Below are positions 10,476 to 15,657 of a stretch of 15,657 nucleotides of DNA, in pieces. The DNA comes from Actinomycetes bacterium (lineage in GTDB: Bacteria; Actinomycetota; Acidimicrobiia; Acidimicrobiales; RAAP-2). The notes beneath the pieces were generated by a model. The model was not told the DNA's origin. It saw nothing but the letters and a program-made list of their open reading frames with translations, and did not search any database. The position numbers and the translations under genes are program-made. Location of the stretch: assembly GCA_021850345.1 (NCBI GenBank), contig JAJZMN010000001.1:1-15657 (forward strand). The letters run 5' to 3'. The stretch's first letter is position 1. Every line of letters begins with the position of its first letter.

Positions 10476-10748
10476 CCCGGCACCTTTCTCCTCACGCGCA
10501 GCCGCCGGTCGGCGGATCTCCGCCCGCCTCGTCGCTTCTCACGTCGTCGCTTCTCGTGAGGTGTGCTACCCATTGGAGAGCGATTTCAACCCCATGTCAC
10601 TTTCCACTTCATGGGGGGTGCGCGCCCGTCCGAGCGCGCGACGGCTCGTCTCGTCGACAGCGCGCGGGAGGTGGCGCGGTGCGACGGATAATGGCGTGGC
10701 GGGGCGGGCACGCGCTGGCTCGCGGACCGCGGCGAGGAGCACGCGCCC
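10476..10748. promoter_or_regulatory. Divergent intergenic region between the RodZ-like gene and the DMT transporter
   Basis: This 273-base gap shows no convincing gene. For the minus-strand gene, TTGAAA (10589-10584) and TAGCAC (10568-10563) are a weak promoter pair with a 15-base spacer. For the transporter, GATAAT (10687-10692) is a plausible -10 without a clear -35, and GAGGAG (10734-10739) is a good RBS nine bases before ATG 10749. An inverted repeat CCCCATG / CATGGGG (10590-10596 and 10610-10616) brackets 13 AT-richer bases and could be an operator. A 10-mer GTCGCTTCTC is repeated at 10531-10540 and 10546-10555. Confidence 0.35.
10481..10491 (-). promoter_or_regulatory. Ribosome binding site supporting the TTG start of the RodZ-like gene
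   Basis: On the minus strand GGAGAAAGGTG precedes the TTG at 10475-10473, with AAAGG seven bases from it. A GTG just upstream is in another frame, and the in-frame GTG further downstream has no comparable site. This favours the TTG start. Confidence 0.5.
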
Positions 10749-11738
10749 ATGAGCATCGAGATCCCGCTGGCGTTGGCGGCGAGCGTCTGCACGGCAAGCG
10801 CGTCGGTGCTCATGCGCGCGGCGGCGGCACCCGCACCCGGCGAGCTGCGGCTCCGCGTCGGCCTCGTGCCCTACCTCCTGCGGCGCCCGCAGTGGTTCGG
10901 CGGGGTGTGCTGCATGATCGGCGGCTTCGGCTTCCAGATCGCCGCGCTGCACTTCGGCGAGCTGGCGCTCGTCCAGCCGGTCATCGCGTCCGAGATGCTC
11001 TTCGTCTTCGGCTACCTCGCGCTGCGTGAGCGCGGCCGTGTCCACCTGCGCGACTGGGTTGCTGCGGGCGGGATGGCCGTCTCCCTTGGCGCCTTCTTGT
11101 ACGTGGCCGACCCGTCTGGGGGCTCGGCGGCCAACGCCACCAGCGAGTCGTGGGGCTGGGCGGGGGGCGTGATCGCCCTCAGCGCTTCGGTCGCGGTGGC
11201 ACTGTCGCTCGTGCGAGGCCGCGGCGGGCGAGTGCCCACGGCGGGTCGGCGCGCCGCGATGCTCGGCATCGCCGCCGGCGTGACGTGGGGGTTCGTGGCT
11301 GCGGTCGTGAAGGAGCTGAGCTCGCACCTGGGGCAAGGGGCGGGCGTGGTCTTCAGCGGCTGGTCGCCCTACGTCCTGGTCGTCGTCGGAGCGCTCGGCA
11401 CCTACCTCGCGTCGAACGCGTTCCAGGCCGGGCCCCTCGCGGCATCCCAGCCGGCGCTCACGATGATGGAGCCGCTGGTGGCGAGCCTCCTCGGTATCAC
11501 GCTCTTCGGCGAGCACGTGCGTCACAGCGCACCGGACCTCTTGGGCGAAGCAGCGCTGCTGGTCGTCCTCGTCGTGAGCGTGGTCTTGCTGTGCCGGAGC
11601 CCGCTCGTGGCCCTCGACGTCCACGGGCGCGCGCGACCAGAGGCTGGTTCGTTTCGCATCCGTCGTGACGTCGAGCGTGACGTCGAGCGTGACGTCGAGC
11701 GTGACGTCGAGCGTGACGTCGGACCTGCTCATCGGTAA
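10749..11738 (+). CDS. DMT-superfamily (EamA-type) membrane transporter with a repetitive C-terminal tail
   Basis: This is a multi-spanning inner-membrane protein of 329 residues, about ten hydrophobic helices in two EamA-like halves. Members move small metabolites or drugs; the substrate cannot be read from the sequence. Family-like segments include FQIAALHFGELALVQPV (first half) and NAFQAGPLAASQPALTMMEP (second half), the latter typical of the actinobacterial branch. The ATG at 10749 has GAGGAG upstream. After the last helix (about 266-283) the tail is hydrophilic and ends in RDVE repeats (residues 306-324) encoded by the 12-bp array at 11665-11721, then GPAHR and a TAA stop. The tail looks added to the conserved fold. 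The gene ends 133 bases before the protease start. Confidence 0.87.
   Translation: MSIEIPLALAASVCTASASVLMRAAAAPAPGELRLRVGLVPYLLRRPQWFGGVCCMIGGFGFQIAALHFGELALVQPVIASEMLFVFGYLALRERGRVHLRDWVAAGGMAVSLGAFLYVADPSGGSAANATSESWGWAGGVIALSASVAVALSLVRGRGGRVPTAGRRAAMLGIAAGVTWGFVAAVVKELSSHLGQGAGVVFSGWSPYVLVVVGALGTYLASNAFQAGPLAASQPALTMMEPLVASLLGITLFGEHVRHSAPDLLGEAALLVVLVVSVVLLCRSPLVALDVHGRARPEAGSFRIRRDVERDVERDVERDVERDVGPAHR
11665..11721. repeat. 12-bp tandem repeat array GTGACGTCGAGC, about 4.75 copies
   Basis: Perfect units stand at 11665-11676, 11677-11688, 11689-11700 and 11701-11712, with a partial fifth at 11713-11721. Each contains the palindrome GACGTC. The array lies in the last codons of the transporter (RDVE repeats), and it is also open in the frame of the downstream protease (VTSS repeats). 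Unit length is four codons, so copy-number change keeps the frame. Confidence 0.95.
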
Positions 11739-11871
11739 TTTAGACGAGTTCTATTCCGTCCTTCGTGATCTCTTAGGAAGTCCCGGTCTACTGGACGAGA
11801 GCAAGAGGGCAGAGCAAGAGGGCATAGCCTCCGAGGGCAGGGGGCGCGAGATCGTGGACGAGGAGACGACC
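11739..11871. promoter_or_regulatory. Transporter-protease intergenic region, locally AT-rich, with a 13-bp duplication and protease RBS
   Basis: Bases about 11736-11780 are clearly AT-richer than the rest of the window (runs such as TAATTTAG and TCTATTCC) and may hold the protease promoter, though no convincing -35/-10 pair stands out. AGAGCAAGAGGGC is duplicated at 11798-11810 and 11811-11823. AGGAG at 11861-11865, six bases before ATG 11872, decides the protease start. The protease frame is open through this stretch, but its codons (AAT, TTA, TAT, CTA) differ from the neighbours, so it is probably untranslated. Confidence 0.45.
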
Positions 11872-13512
11872 ATGAGCGACGGGATTGGCAACGAGCCGAT
11901 GCCCGAAGAGCGCGGCACCGCATCGGGTGCAGGCGCCACCCCCCAAGAGCCGGGCTGGGCAGGCGCCACTCCCGACGCGGCCGGATCGAGGGGTGAAGGG
12001 AGGACGAGCCACGGTGCGCCGTGGTGGCACGAGCCTCACGCCAGCCCCGGGCAGTGGGCAGGCTACGGGGACCAGGGTCACGGTGCCCCGGGCGGCTACG
12101 ACCCCCGGGGCTACGGGGACCAGGGTCACGGCGGCTACGGCCCTGGCCAGCACTGGCAGCACGCACAGGGCGCAGGCGGTGCGTGGGGCTGGGCAGGATC
12201 GGGCGGTTGGAGCGGCCCCCCCTCGGGTGGCGGCCCTCGCGCCGCGGCGAGCGGCCCGCGCCGTGCACTCGCCGCGGGCGCGGCGGGCCTCGTGGCGCTC
12301 GCTGCGGTCGCCGTCGGCATCGGGATCGGCTACGACGTCTGGAGCGCCAACACGGCGCCGAGCGCGGACGTCACGCCGCACGCGACATCGGGCATCACAG
12401 GGCGCACGGTGCCGACAGGTGTGACACCGGCGACATCGTCGGGGAAGACGACGGCGGCCACCGGCTCCCCGTCGAACCTCTCCGCGATCGCCAAGAAGGT
12501 GACGCCCGGTCTCGTCGACGTGAACACCGTGCTCGGCTATGCCCGCGAGGAGGCGGCGGGGACCGGCATGGTCCTCACCCCCACAGGCAAGGTCCTCACC
12601 AACAACCACGTCATCGAGGGCTCGACCAGCATCAGCGTGACCGACCTCGGCAACGGCAAGACCTATAGCGCGAGCGTCGTCGGCTACGACAAGACACAGG
12701 ACGTCGCGGTGATCCAGCTGAAGGGCGCGTCGGGGCTGACCACGGTCAAGACCGGGAACTCGGCGAACGTGCGCGTCGGCGAGCCGGTGGTCGGCATCGG
12801 CAACGCGGGCGGGACCGGCGGAGCACCGAGCGTCGCCGGCGGCTCGGTGACGGCGTTGAACCAGGCGATCACAGCGAGCGACCAGGGCACCCTGGGGACC
12901 ACCGTGGAGCACCTGACGGGGCTCATCGAGAGCGACTGCGACATCCAGCCCGGCGACTCGGGCGGGCCGCTCGTGAACACGACAGGCGTCGTCCTCGGCA
13001 TGGACACGGCGGCGTCCGCCGCGCAGGGCTTCAGCTTCTCCGGGGCCTCGACAGGCCAGGGGTACTCGATCCCGATCAATACCGCGACGTCGATCGCCAA
13101 GCAGATCATCGCGGGCAAGGCGTCGGCCGTCGTCCACATCGGCGGGACCGGCTTCCTCGGCGTCTACGTCTCCACAGCGTCGTCCAGGGGCGCGAACGGG
13201 TTCGGCGGCTTGGGGTCCCGAGGGCTGACAGCGACACCAGCGACATTCACATCGAGCACAACAGCGCCGGCGACGACCGCCAAGGGCGCGTACGTGACAG
13301 CGGTCATCGGCGGGACGCCGGCGCAGGCGGCCGGGCTCGCCAAGGGCGACGTCATCACGGCGGTCGGCGGGACAGCGGTCACCTCGGCCAGCGCGGTCAC
13401 CAAGATCATGATGCAGTACCACCCCGGTGACAAGGTGCGCGTGGCCTGGACTGCGCCCACAGGCGCCCCGCACGCCGCCACAGTCACGCTCGGATCGGGG
13501 CCGGCCGACTGA
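11872..13512 (+). CDS. HtrA/DegP-like membrane-anchored serine protease with PDZ domain
   Basis: This is a trypsin-like quality-control or signalling protease acting outside the membrane. It has 546 residues from ATG 11872, chosen for AGGAG at 11861-11865; the frame opens earlier, at GTG 11665, but only through repeat sequence. Residues 1-130 are a Gly/Tyr/His/Gln/Trp-rich cytoplasmic segment with a repeated GYGDQGHG motif. One membrane helix follows (about 132-155), then a Thr/Ser-rich linker. The protease domain has the catalytic triad His246 (TNNHVIEG), Asp277 (QDVAVIQL) and Ser363 (GDSGGPL). The PDZ domain (about 440-540) contains AAGLAKGDVITAVGG and a Ser/Thr/Gly-rich insertion near its start. 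This layout is common in actinobacterial HtrA-like proteins. Its substrates are unknown. Confidence 0.92.
   Translation: MSDGIGNEPMPEERGTASGAGATPQEPGWAGATPDAAGSRGEGRTSHGAPWWHEPHASPGQWAGYGDQGHGAPGGYDPRGYGDQGHGGYGPGQHWQHAQGAGGAWGWAGSGGWSGPPSGGGPRAAASGPRRALAAGAAGLVALAAVAVGIGIGYDVWSANTAPSADVTPHATSGITGRTVPTGVTPATSSGKTTAATGSPSNLSAIAKKVTPGLVDVNTVLGYAREEAAGTGMVLTPTGKVLTNNHVIEGSTSISVTDLGNGKTYSASVVGYDKTQDVAVIQLKGASGLTTVKTGNSANVRVGEPVVGIGNAGGTGGAPSVAGGSVTALNQAITASDQGTLGTTVEHLTGLIESDCDIQPGDSGGPLVNTTGVVLGMDTAASAAQGFSFSGASTGQGYSIPINTATSIAKQIIAGKASAVVHIGGTGFLGVYVSTASSRGANGFGGLGSRGLTATPATFTSSTTAPATTAKGAYVTAVIGGTPAQAAGLAKGDVITAVGGTAVTSASAVTKIMMQYHPGDKVRVAWTAPTGAPHAATVTLGSGPAD
12061..12131. repeat. 23-bp direct repeat in the protease N-terminal low-complexity region
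   Basis: A 23-base segment beginning GGCTACGGGGACCAGG is identical at 12061-12083 and 12109-12131. The period is 48 bases (16 codons) and it encodes two GYGDQGHG motifs. Confidence 0.85.
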
Positions 13513-13526
13513 GCCACCGGCCGGCC
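13499..13526. terminator. GC-only 8-bp hairpin overlapping the protease stop codon
   Basis: GGCCGGCC at 13499-13506 and at 13519-13526 can pair across a 12-base loop that contains the protease TGA (13510-13512). There is no T-tract. It could be a terminator or mRNA 3' stabiliser. Each arm is itself palindromic, so chance is possible in such GC-rich DNA. Confidence 0.3.
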
Positions 13527-13587
13527 GAGCGATCGAGCGACCGGGTGCACGGTGACCGACGTGGCGAGGCGGCCGCACGAGACGATC

Positions 13588-13594
13588 GGAGGAG
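13588..13594 (+). promoter_or_regulatory. Strong Shine-Dalgarno GGAGGAG in front of a leader ORF
   Basis: GGAGGAG lies seven bases before ATG 13602. It is too far (39 bases) from the asparaginase GTG at 13634 to serve it directly, which suggests that ribosomes first enter at the leader ORF. Confidence 0.5.
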
Positions 13595-13601
13595 TGGACG
13601 A

Positions 13602-13637
13602 ATGAACGCCGGAGAACGTGACGTGACGACGACGTGA
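13602..13637 (+). CDS. Putative 11-residue leader peptide translationally coupled to the asparaginase
   Basis: ATG 13602 opens MNAGERDVTTT and stops at TGA 13635-13637. That stop overlaps the asparaginase GTG (13634-13636) as GTGA, the usual arrangement for translational coupling. It has the best RBS in the region, while the asparaginase start has none at normal distance. The peptide resembles no known family and shows no attenuation-type residue run. It could instead be a fortuitous frame, with initiation at the downstream GTG aided by GGAG at 13611-13614. Confidence 0.35.
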   Translation: MNAGERDVTTT

Positions 13638-14584
13638 CGGCGCGGCCGGTCATCATCGGGAGCGAACGCAGCGACGTCGGGTTGCCCGCGGGCATGGCGA
13701 TCCTGCGTGCGGGCGGACGGGCGATCGACGCCGTCGAGGCCGCGCTGCGCGAGTGCGAGGACAACGAGGCCGACCACTACGTGGGCACCGGCGGGCTGCC
13801 GAACGCACGAGGGGAGGTCCAGCTCGACGCGTCCATCATGGTGGGGTCGACGCGCGCCTTCGGTGCCGTGGGCGCGCTGCGTGACTTCCCCCACCCCATC
13901 TCGATCGCGAGGGCCGTGCTCGAGCGCCTCCCCCAGCACTGCCTACTCGTGGGCGAGGGTGCCGAGACCTTCGCCCAGGAGTGCGGGTTCGCACGGGCCG
14001 AGCTGCTCACCGACGAGGCCCGCCGGCTCTACCTCGACGCGCTCGGCGCCCAGGATGCCGTCGAGGGCGAGCATACCGAGGCCTCCCCGGGCGACCGCCG
14101 CTACCGGGAGACCGCCCGGGCGCTCATGCAGCGTCTCGCCCCGCATGACGGCCCGTGGGGCACCATCAACGTGCTCGCGCTCGATGCCGCGGGCGAGCTG
14201 TGTGTCGGCGTGTCGACGAGCGGCTATCCGTGGAAGTACCCCGGGCGCGTCGGCGACTCGGCGCTGCCAGGTGCGGGGAACTACTGCGATCTTCGCTACG
14301 GCGGCGCGGCCTGCACGGGGCGTGGCGAGATGGCCATGCGGGTGTGCGGGGCGCGCGAGATCGTCGATCTCCTCGCGGCGGGCGCCACACCCGAGTGCGC
14401 GTGCGCCGAGATGCTGGCCGACGCCCGCTCGCTGCCAGACGAGTTCGCGGCCGAGCTGCGTGCCCTCGCGCTCACCCCCGACGGCCGCCACGGGGGCGCC
14501 GCGGGCAAGGAGGGCTCGGTCTACGCGCTCATGACGGCCGGGCACAGCGCGCCCGAGATCCGGCCTCGACGCCTCGTGTCGTGA
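13634..14584 (+). CDS. N(4)-(beta-N-acetylglucosaminyl)-L-asparaginase family Ntn-hydrolase
   Basis: This is a 316-residue Ntn-hydrolase of the glycosylasparaginase / isoaspartyl peptidase family. These are made as a precursor and self-cleave to expose an N-terminal Thr nucleophile. The predicted scissile bond is Gly176-Thr177 in PWGTINVLALD. Further active-site residues keep the exact spacing of human AGA (T206, T224, R234, D237, T257, G258): here Thr177, Thr195, Arg205, Asp208, Thr228 and Gly229. The residue before the nucleophile is Gly rather than the Asp of human AGA. The N-terminal substrate-binding Trp of classical AGA appears to be absent. The TVGTGGLPN-like and EVQLDASIM blocks fit the actinobacterial subgroup. 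No signal peptide is seen, so it is probably cytoplasmic. Whether it cleaves glycosylasparagine, isoaspartyl peptides or asparagine is not known. Confidence 0.87.
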   Translation: MTARPVIIGSERSDVGLPAGMAILRAGGRAIDAVEAALRECEDNEADHYVGTGGLPNARGEVQLDASIMVGSTRAFGAVGALRDFPHPISIARAVLERLPQHCLLVGEGAETFAQECGFARAELLTDEARRLYLDALGAQDAVEGEHTEASPGDRRYRETARALMQRLAPHDGPWGTINVLALDAAGELCVGVSTSGYPWKYPGRVGDSALPGAGNYCDLRYGGAACTGRGEMAMRVCGAREIVDLLAAGATPECACAEMLADARSLPDEFAAELRALALTPDGRHGGAAGKEGSVYALMTAGHSAPEIRPRRLVS

Positions 14585-14589
14585 CCGGC

Positions 14590-14629
14590 CTCGTCTCCTC
14601 GTCTCCTCGTCTCGTCGTCTCCTCGTCTC
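14590..14629. repeat. 8-bp tandem repeat CTCGTCTC, five units
   Basis: Units CTCGTCTC stand at 14590-14597, 14598-14605, 14606-14613 and 14622-14629, with a one-mismatch copy at 14614-14621. The array starts 6 bases after the asparaginase stop, in the gap between convergent genes. No gene lies here. Confidence 0.85.
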
Positions 14630-14664
14630 CTCCGACGAACTGGTGATGTGCATGGGGCTCTTCG

Positions 14665-14678
14665 ACGGCTGGCGCCGT
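14665..14678. terminator. Small hairpin just past the cation exchanger stop
   Basis: ACGGC (14665-14669) pairs with GCCGT (14674-14678) over a 4-base loop, directly after the end of the minus-strand exchanger gene. It is short and has no T-tract. A termination role is a guess. Confidence 0.2.
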
Positions 14679-15657
14679 TCAGGCGAGCCAGACGAGCGCG
14701 GCGACGAACGCGCCGTAGGCCGCGATGATGAGCCATCCAGCGGTGCGCCCGAGGCCACGTGAGGCGTAGGCGAGACCGACCACCACCGCCGTGAGCCCGC
14801 CGTACCACACCACCACGAGCGTCTCGAGACCGGACCGGTGACCGGTGCCGAGAAGGACGGCTGGGAGCAGTAGCCCCGCCGCGACGTTCAGAGCGTTGGA
14901 GTTGAAGGCCGTGCTCAACATCGCCGTGCCTCGGCCGCGTCGCGCCCAGTAGATGGCCGCCACCATGTTCGGCAGGCTCGTCGCTGCGGCGAGCACGAGA
15001 GCGCCGATGACGATGCCGGGCACTCCGAGCCGGATCCCGAGGCTCGAGGCACTGCGCTCCATGGTCACGCTGGCCGCGACGACGACGGCGAGGAAGACGA
15101 CGGCGACGAGCGCGTCTCGGGGCCGTCCGCGGCGCGGATGGATCACGGCGGCGAGCTCGAGCTCTTCTTCCCACAGCGCGCGTGTGAGCCAGCGCCGCCA
15201 GGTCGAGGCCCGGGCCCATCGCCGCCACCAGCTCGTGCGGTCGAAGGCGGCGACCGCCGCGTAGGGGACGAGCGCTACGAGCACGAGGAGGAGGCCGACC
15301 GCCGCCGTCACGAGCCCGGCCACCATCACGGTGCAGGCGAGCGCCACCCAGAGCGCGAGCACGCCTTCGAGCACGACGACCCTGCGGTGCAGGGCGACGG
15401 CCCCGGCAACGACGCTGCCGACACCGAGGAGCGCGGCGAGATTGAAGACGTTGGACCCGATGACCACCCCGGCGCCCACTGCACCTCGGTGCGCCGTGAG
15501 CGCGCTCACCGACGAGGTGATCTCGGGTGCATCCGCGGCCAGCGCGGAGACGAGCCCGAGGAGCGCTTCTGACGCACCGAGGCGGCTCCCGACCCGCTCG
15601 ATGCGCGACACGACGATCCAGCTCGCCCCCAAGGTCACCGCCGCGCCGGCGAAGAAG
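14679..15657 (-). CDS. CaCA-family (sodium/calcium exchanger-like) membrane protein, 5' truncated by window edge
   Basis: This is an inner-membrane antiporter with two inverted exchanger repeats. The frame runs past the right edge: codons before GTG 15638 continue as FFAGAAV, so the true start is outside. The first alpha-repeat reads SALAADAPEITSSVSALT followed by VIGSNVFNLAALLG, the family pattern with its ion-binding Glu (codon 15522-15524). The second reads AAATSLPNMVAA followed by FNSNALNVAAGLLLP; here Asn (codon 14967-14969) replaces the canonical Glu. A charged central loop (about 30 residues, including WWRRWARASTWRRW) separates the halves. I recall related actinobacterial proteins annotated as sodium:proton exchangers with a similar LPN motif. 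The transported ions are not known. It is convergent with the asparaginase gene. Confidence 0.87.
   Translation of the reverse strand, partial: FFAGAAVTLGASWIVVSRIERVGSRLGASEALLGLVSALAADAPEITSSVSALTAHRGAVGAGVVIGSNVFNLAALLGVGSVVAGAVALHRRVVVLEGVLALWVALACTVMVAGLVTAAVGLLLVLVALVPYAAVAAFDRTSWWRRWARASTWRRWLTRALWEEELELAAVIHPRRGRPRDALVAVVFLAVVVAASVTMERSASSLGIRLGVPGIVIGALVLAAATSLPNMVAAIYWARRGRGTAMLSTAFNSNALNVAAGLLLPAVLLGTGHRSGLETLVVVWYGGLTAVVVGLAYASRGLGRTAGWLIIAAYGAFVAALVWLA

Noticed and set aside
11665..11721. CRISPR array
   Set aside because: The units are 12 bp and directly adjacent with no spacers, and no cas genes are present.
11665..11871. Extended protease N-terminus starting at GTG 11665
   Set aside because: The extension consists of VTSS repeats and a stretch with codon use unlike the genome, while ATG 11872 has a good SD six bases away.
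11788..13764. 658-codon open frame on the minus strand opposite the protease
   Set aside because: The composition is dominated by Arg, Ala, Val, Asp and Gly without a domain, and the catalytic triad on the plus strand proves the other strand is coding.

Overview
This window is a high-GC (about 70 % by eye) bacterial chromosome segment around the replication origin. The order dnaA - oriC - dnaN - recF - DUF721/dciA - gyrB - gyrA on one strand is the classic actinobacterial origin layout. The residues seen in DnaA, GyrB and GyrA, the frequent GTG/TTG starts and the RodZ-like gene next to gyrA suggest an actinobacterium, perhaps of the Acidimicrobiia. That class assignment is inference, since no rRNA marker is present.

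Positions 1-9117 form the replication block. DnaA is cut at its 5' end by the window edge. The roughly 300-base dnaA-dnaN gap holds several DnaA-box-like nonamers and a locally AT-richer patch, and is the probable oriC. Next come the sliding clamp, the RecF gap-repair ATPase and a DciA-type helicase-loader protein. dnaN/recF and recF/dciA are tightly packed, with possible stop/start overlaps. A 286-base gap with a candidate promoter precedes gyrB-gyrA, which are 17 bases apart. A perfect 12-bp hairpin after gyrA separates it from a convergent gene.

Positions 9183-15657 carry mostly envelope and metabolic genes. They are a RodZ-like HTH/transmembrane protein (minus strand), a drug/metabolite (EamA-type) transporter, a membrane-anchored HtrA-like serine protease with a C-terminal PDZ domain, an Ntn-hydrolase of the glycosylasparaginase family, and a CaCA-type cation exchanger (minus strand) cut by the right edge.

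I see no clear new multi-gene system: no CRISPR array, transposase, toxin-antitoxin pair, tRNA or rRNA. The points most worth checking are: recF without a canonical start at its homology-defined N-terminus; non-consensus residues in GyrB at the quinolone and coumarin sites; a 12-bp GACGTC-containing tandem array read in two overlapping frames upstream of the protease; an 11-codon leader ORF with a strong Shine-Dalgarno that overlaps the asparaginase start; an exchanger whose second alpha-repeat lacks the usual acidic residue; and short tandem repeats recurring at many gene ends and linkers.
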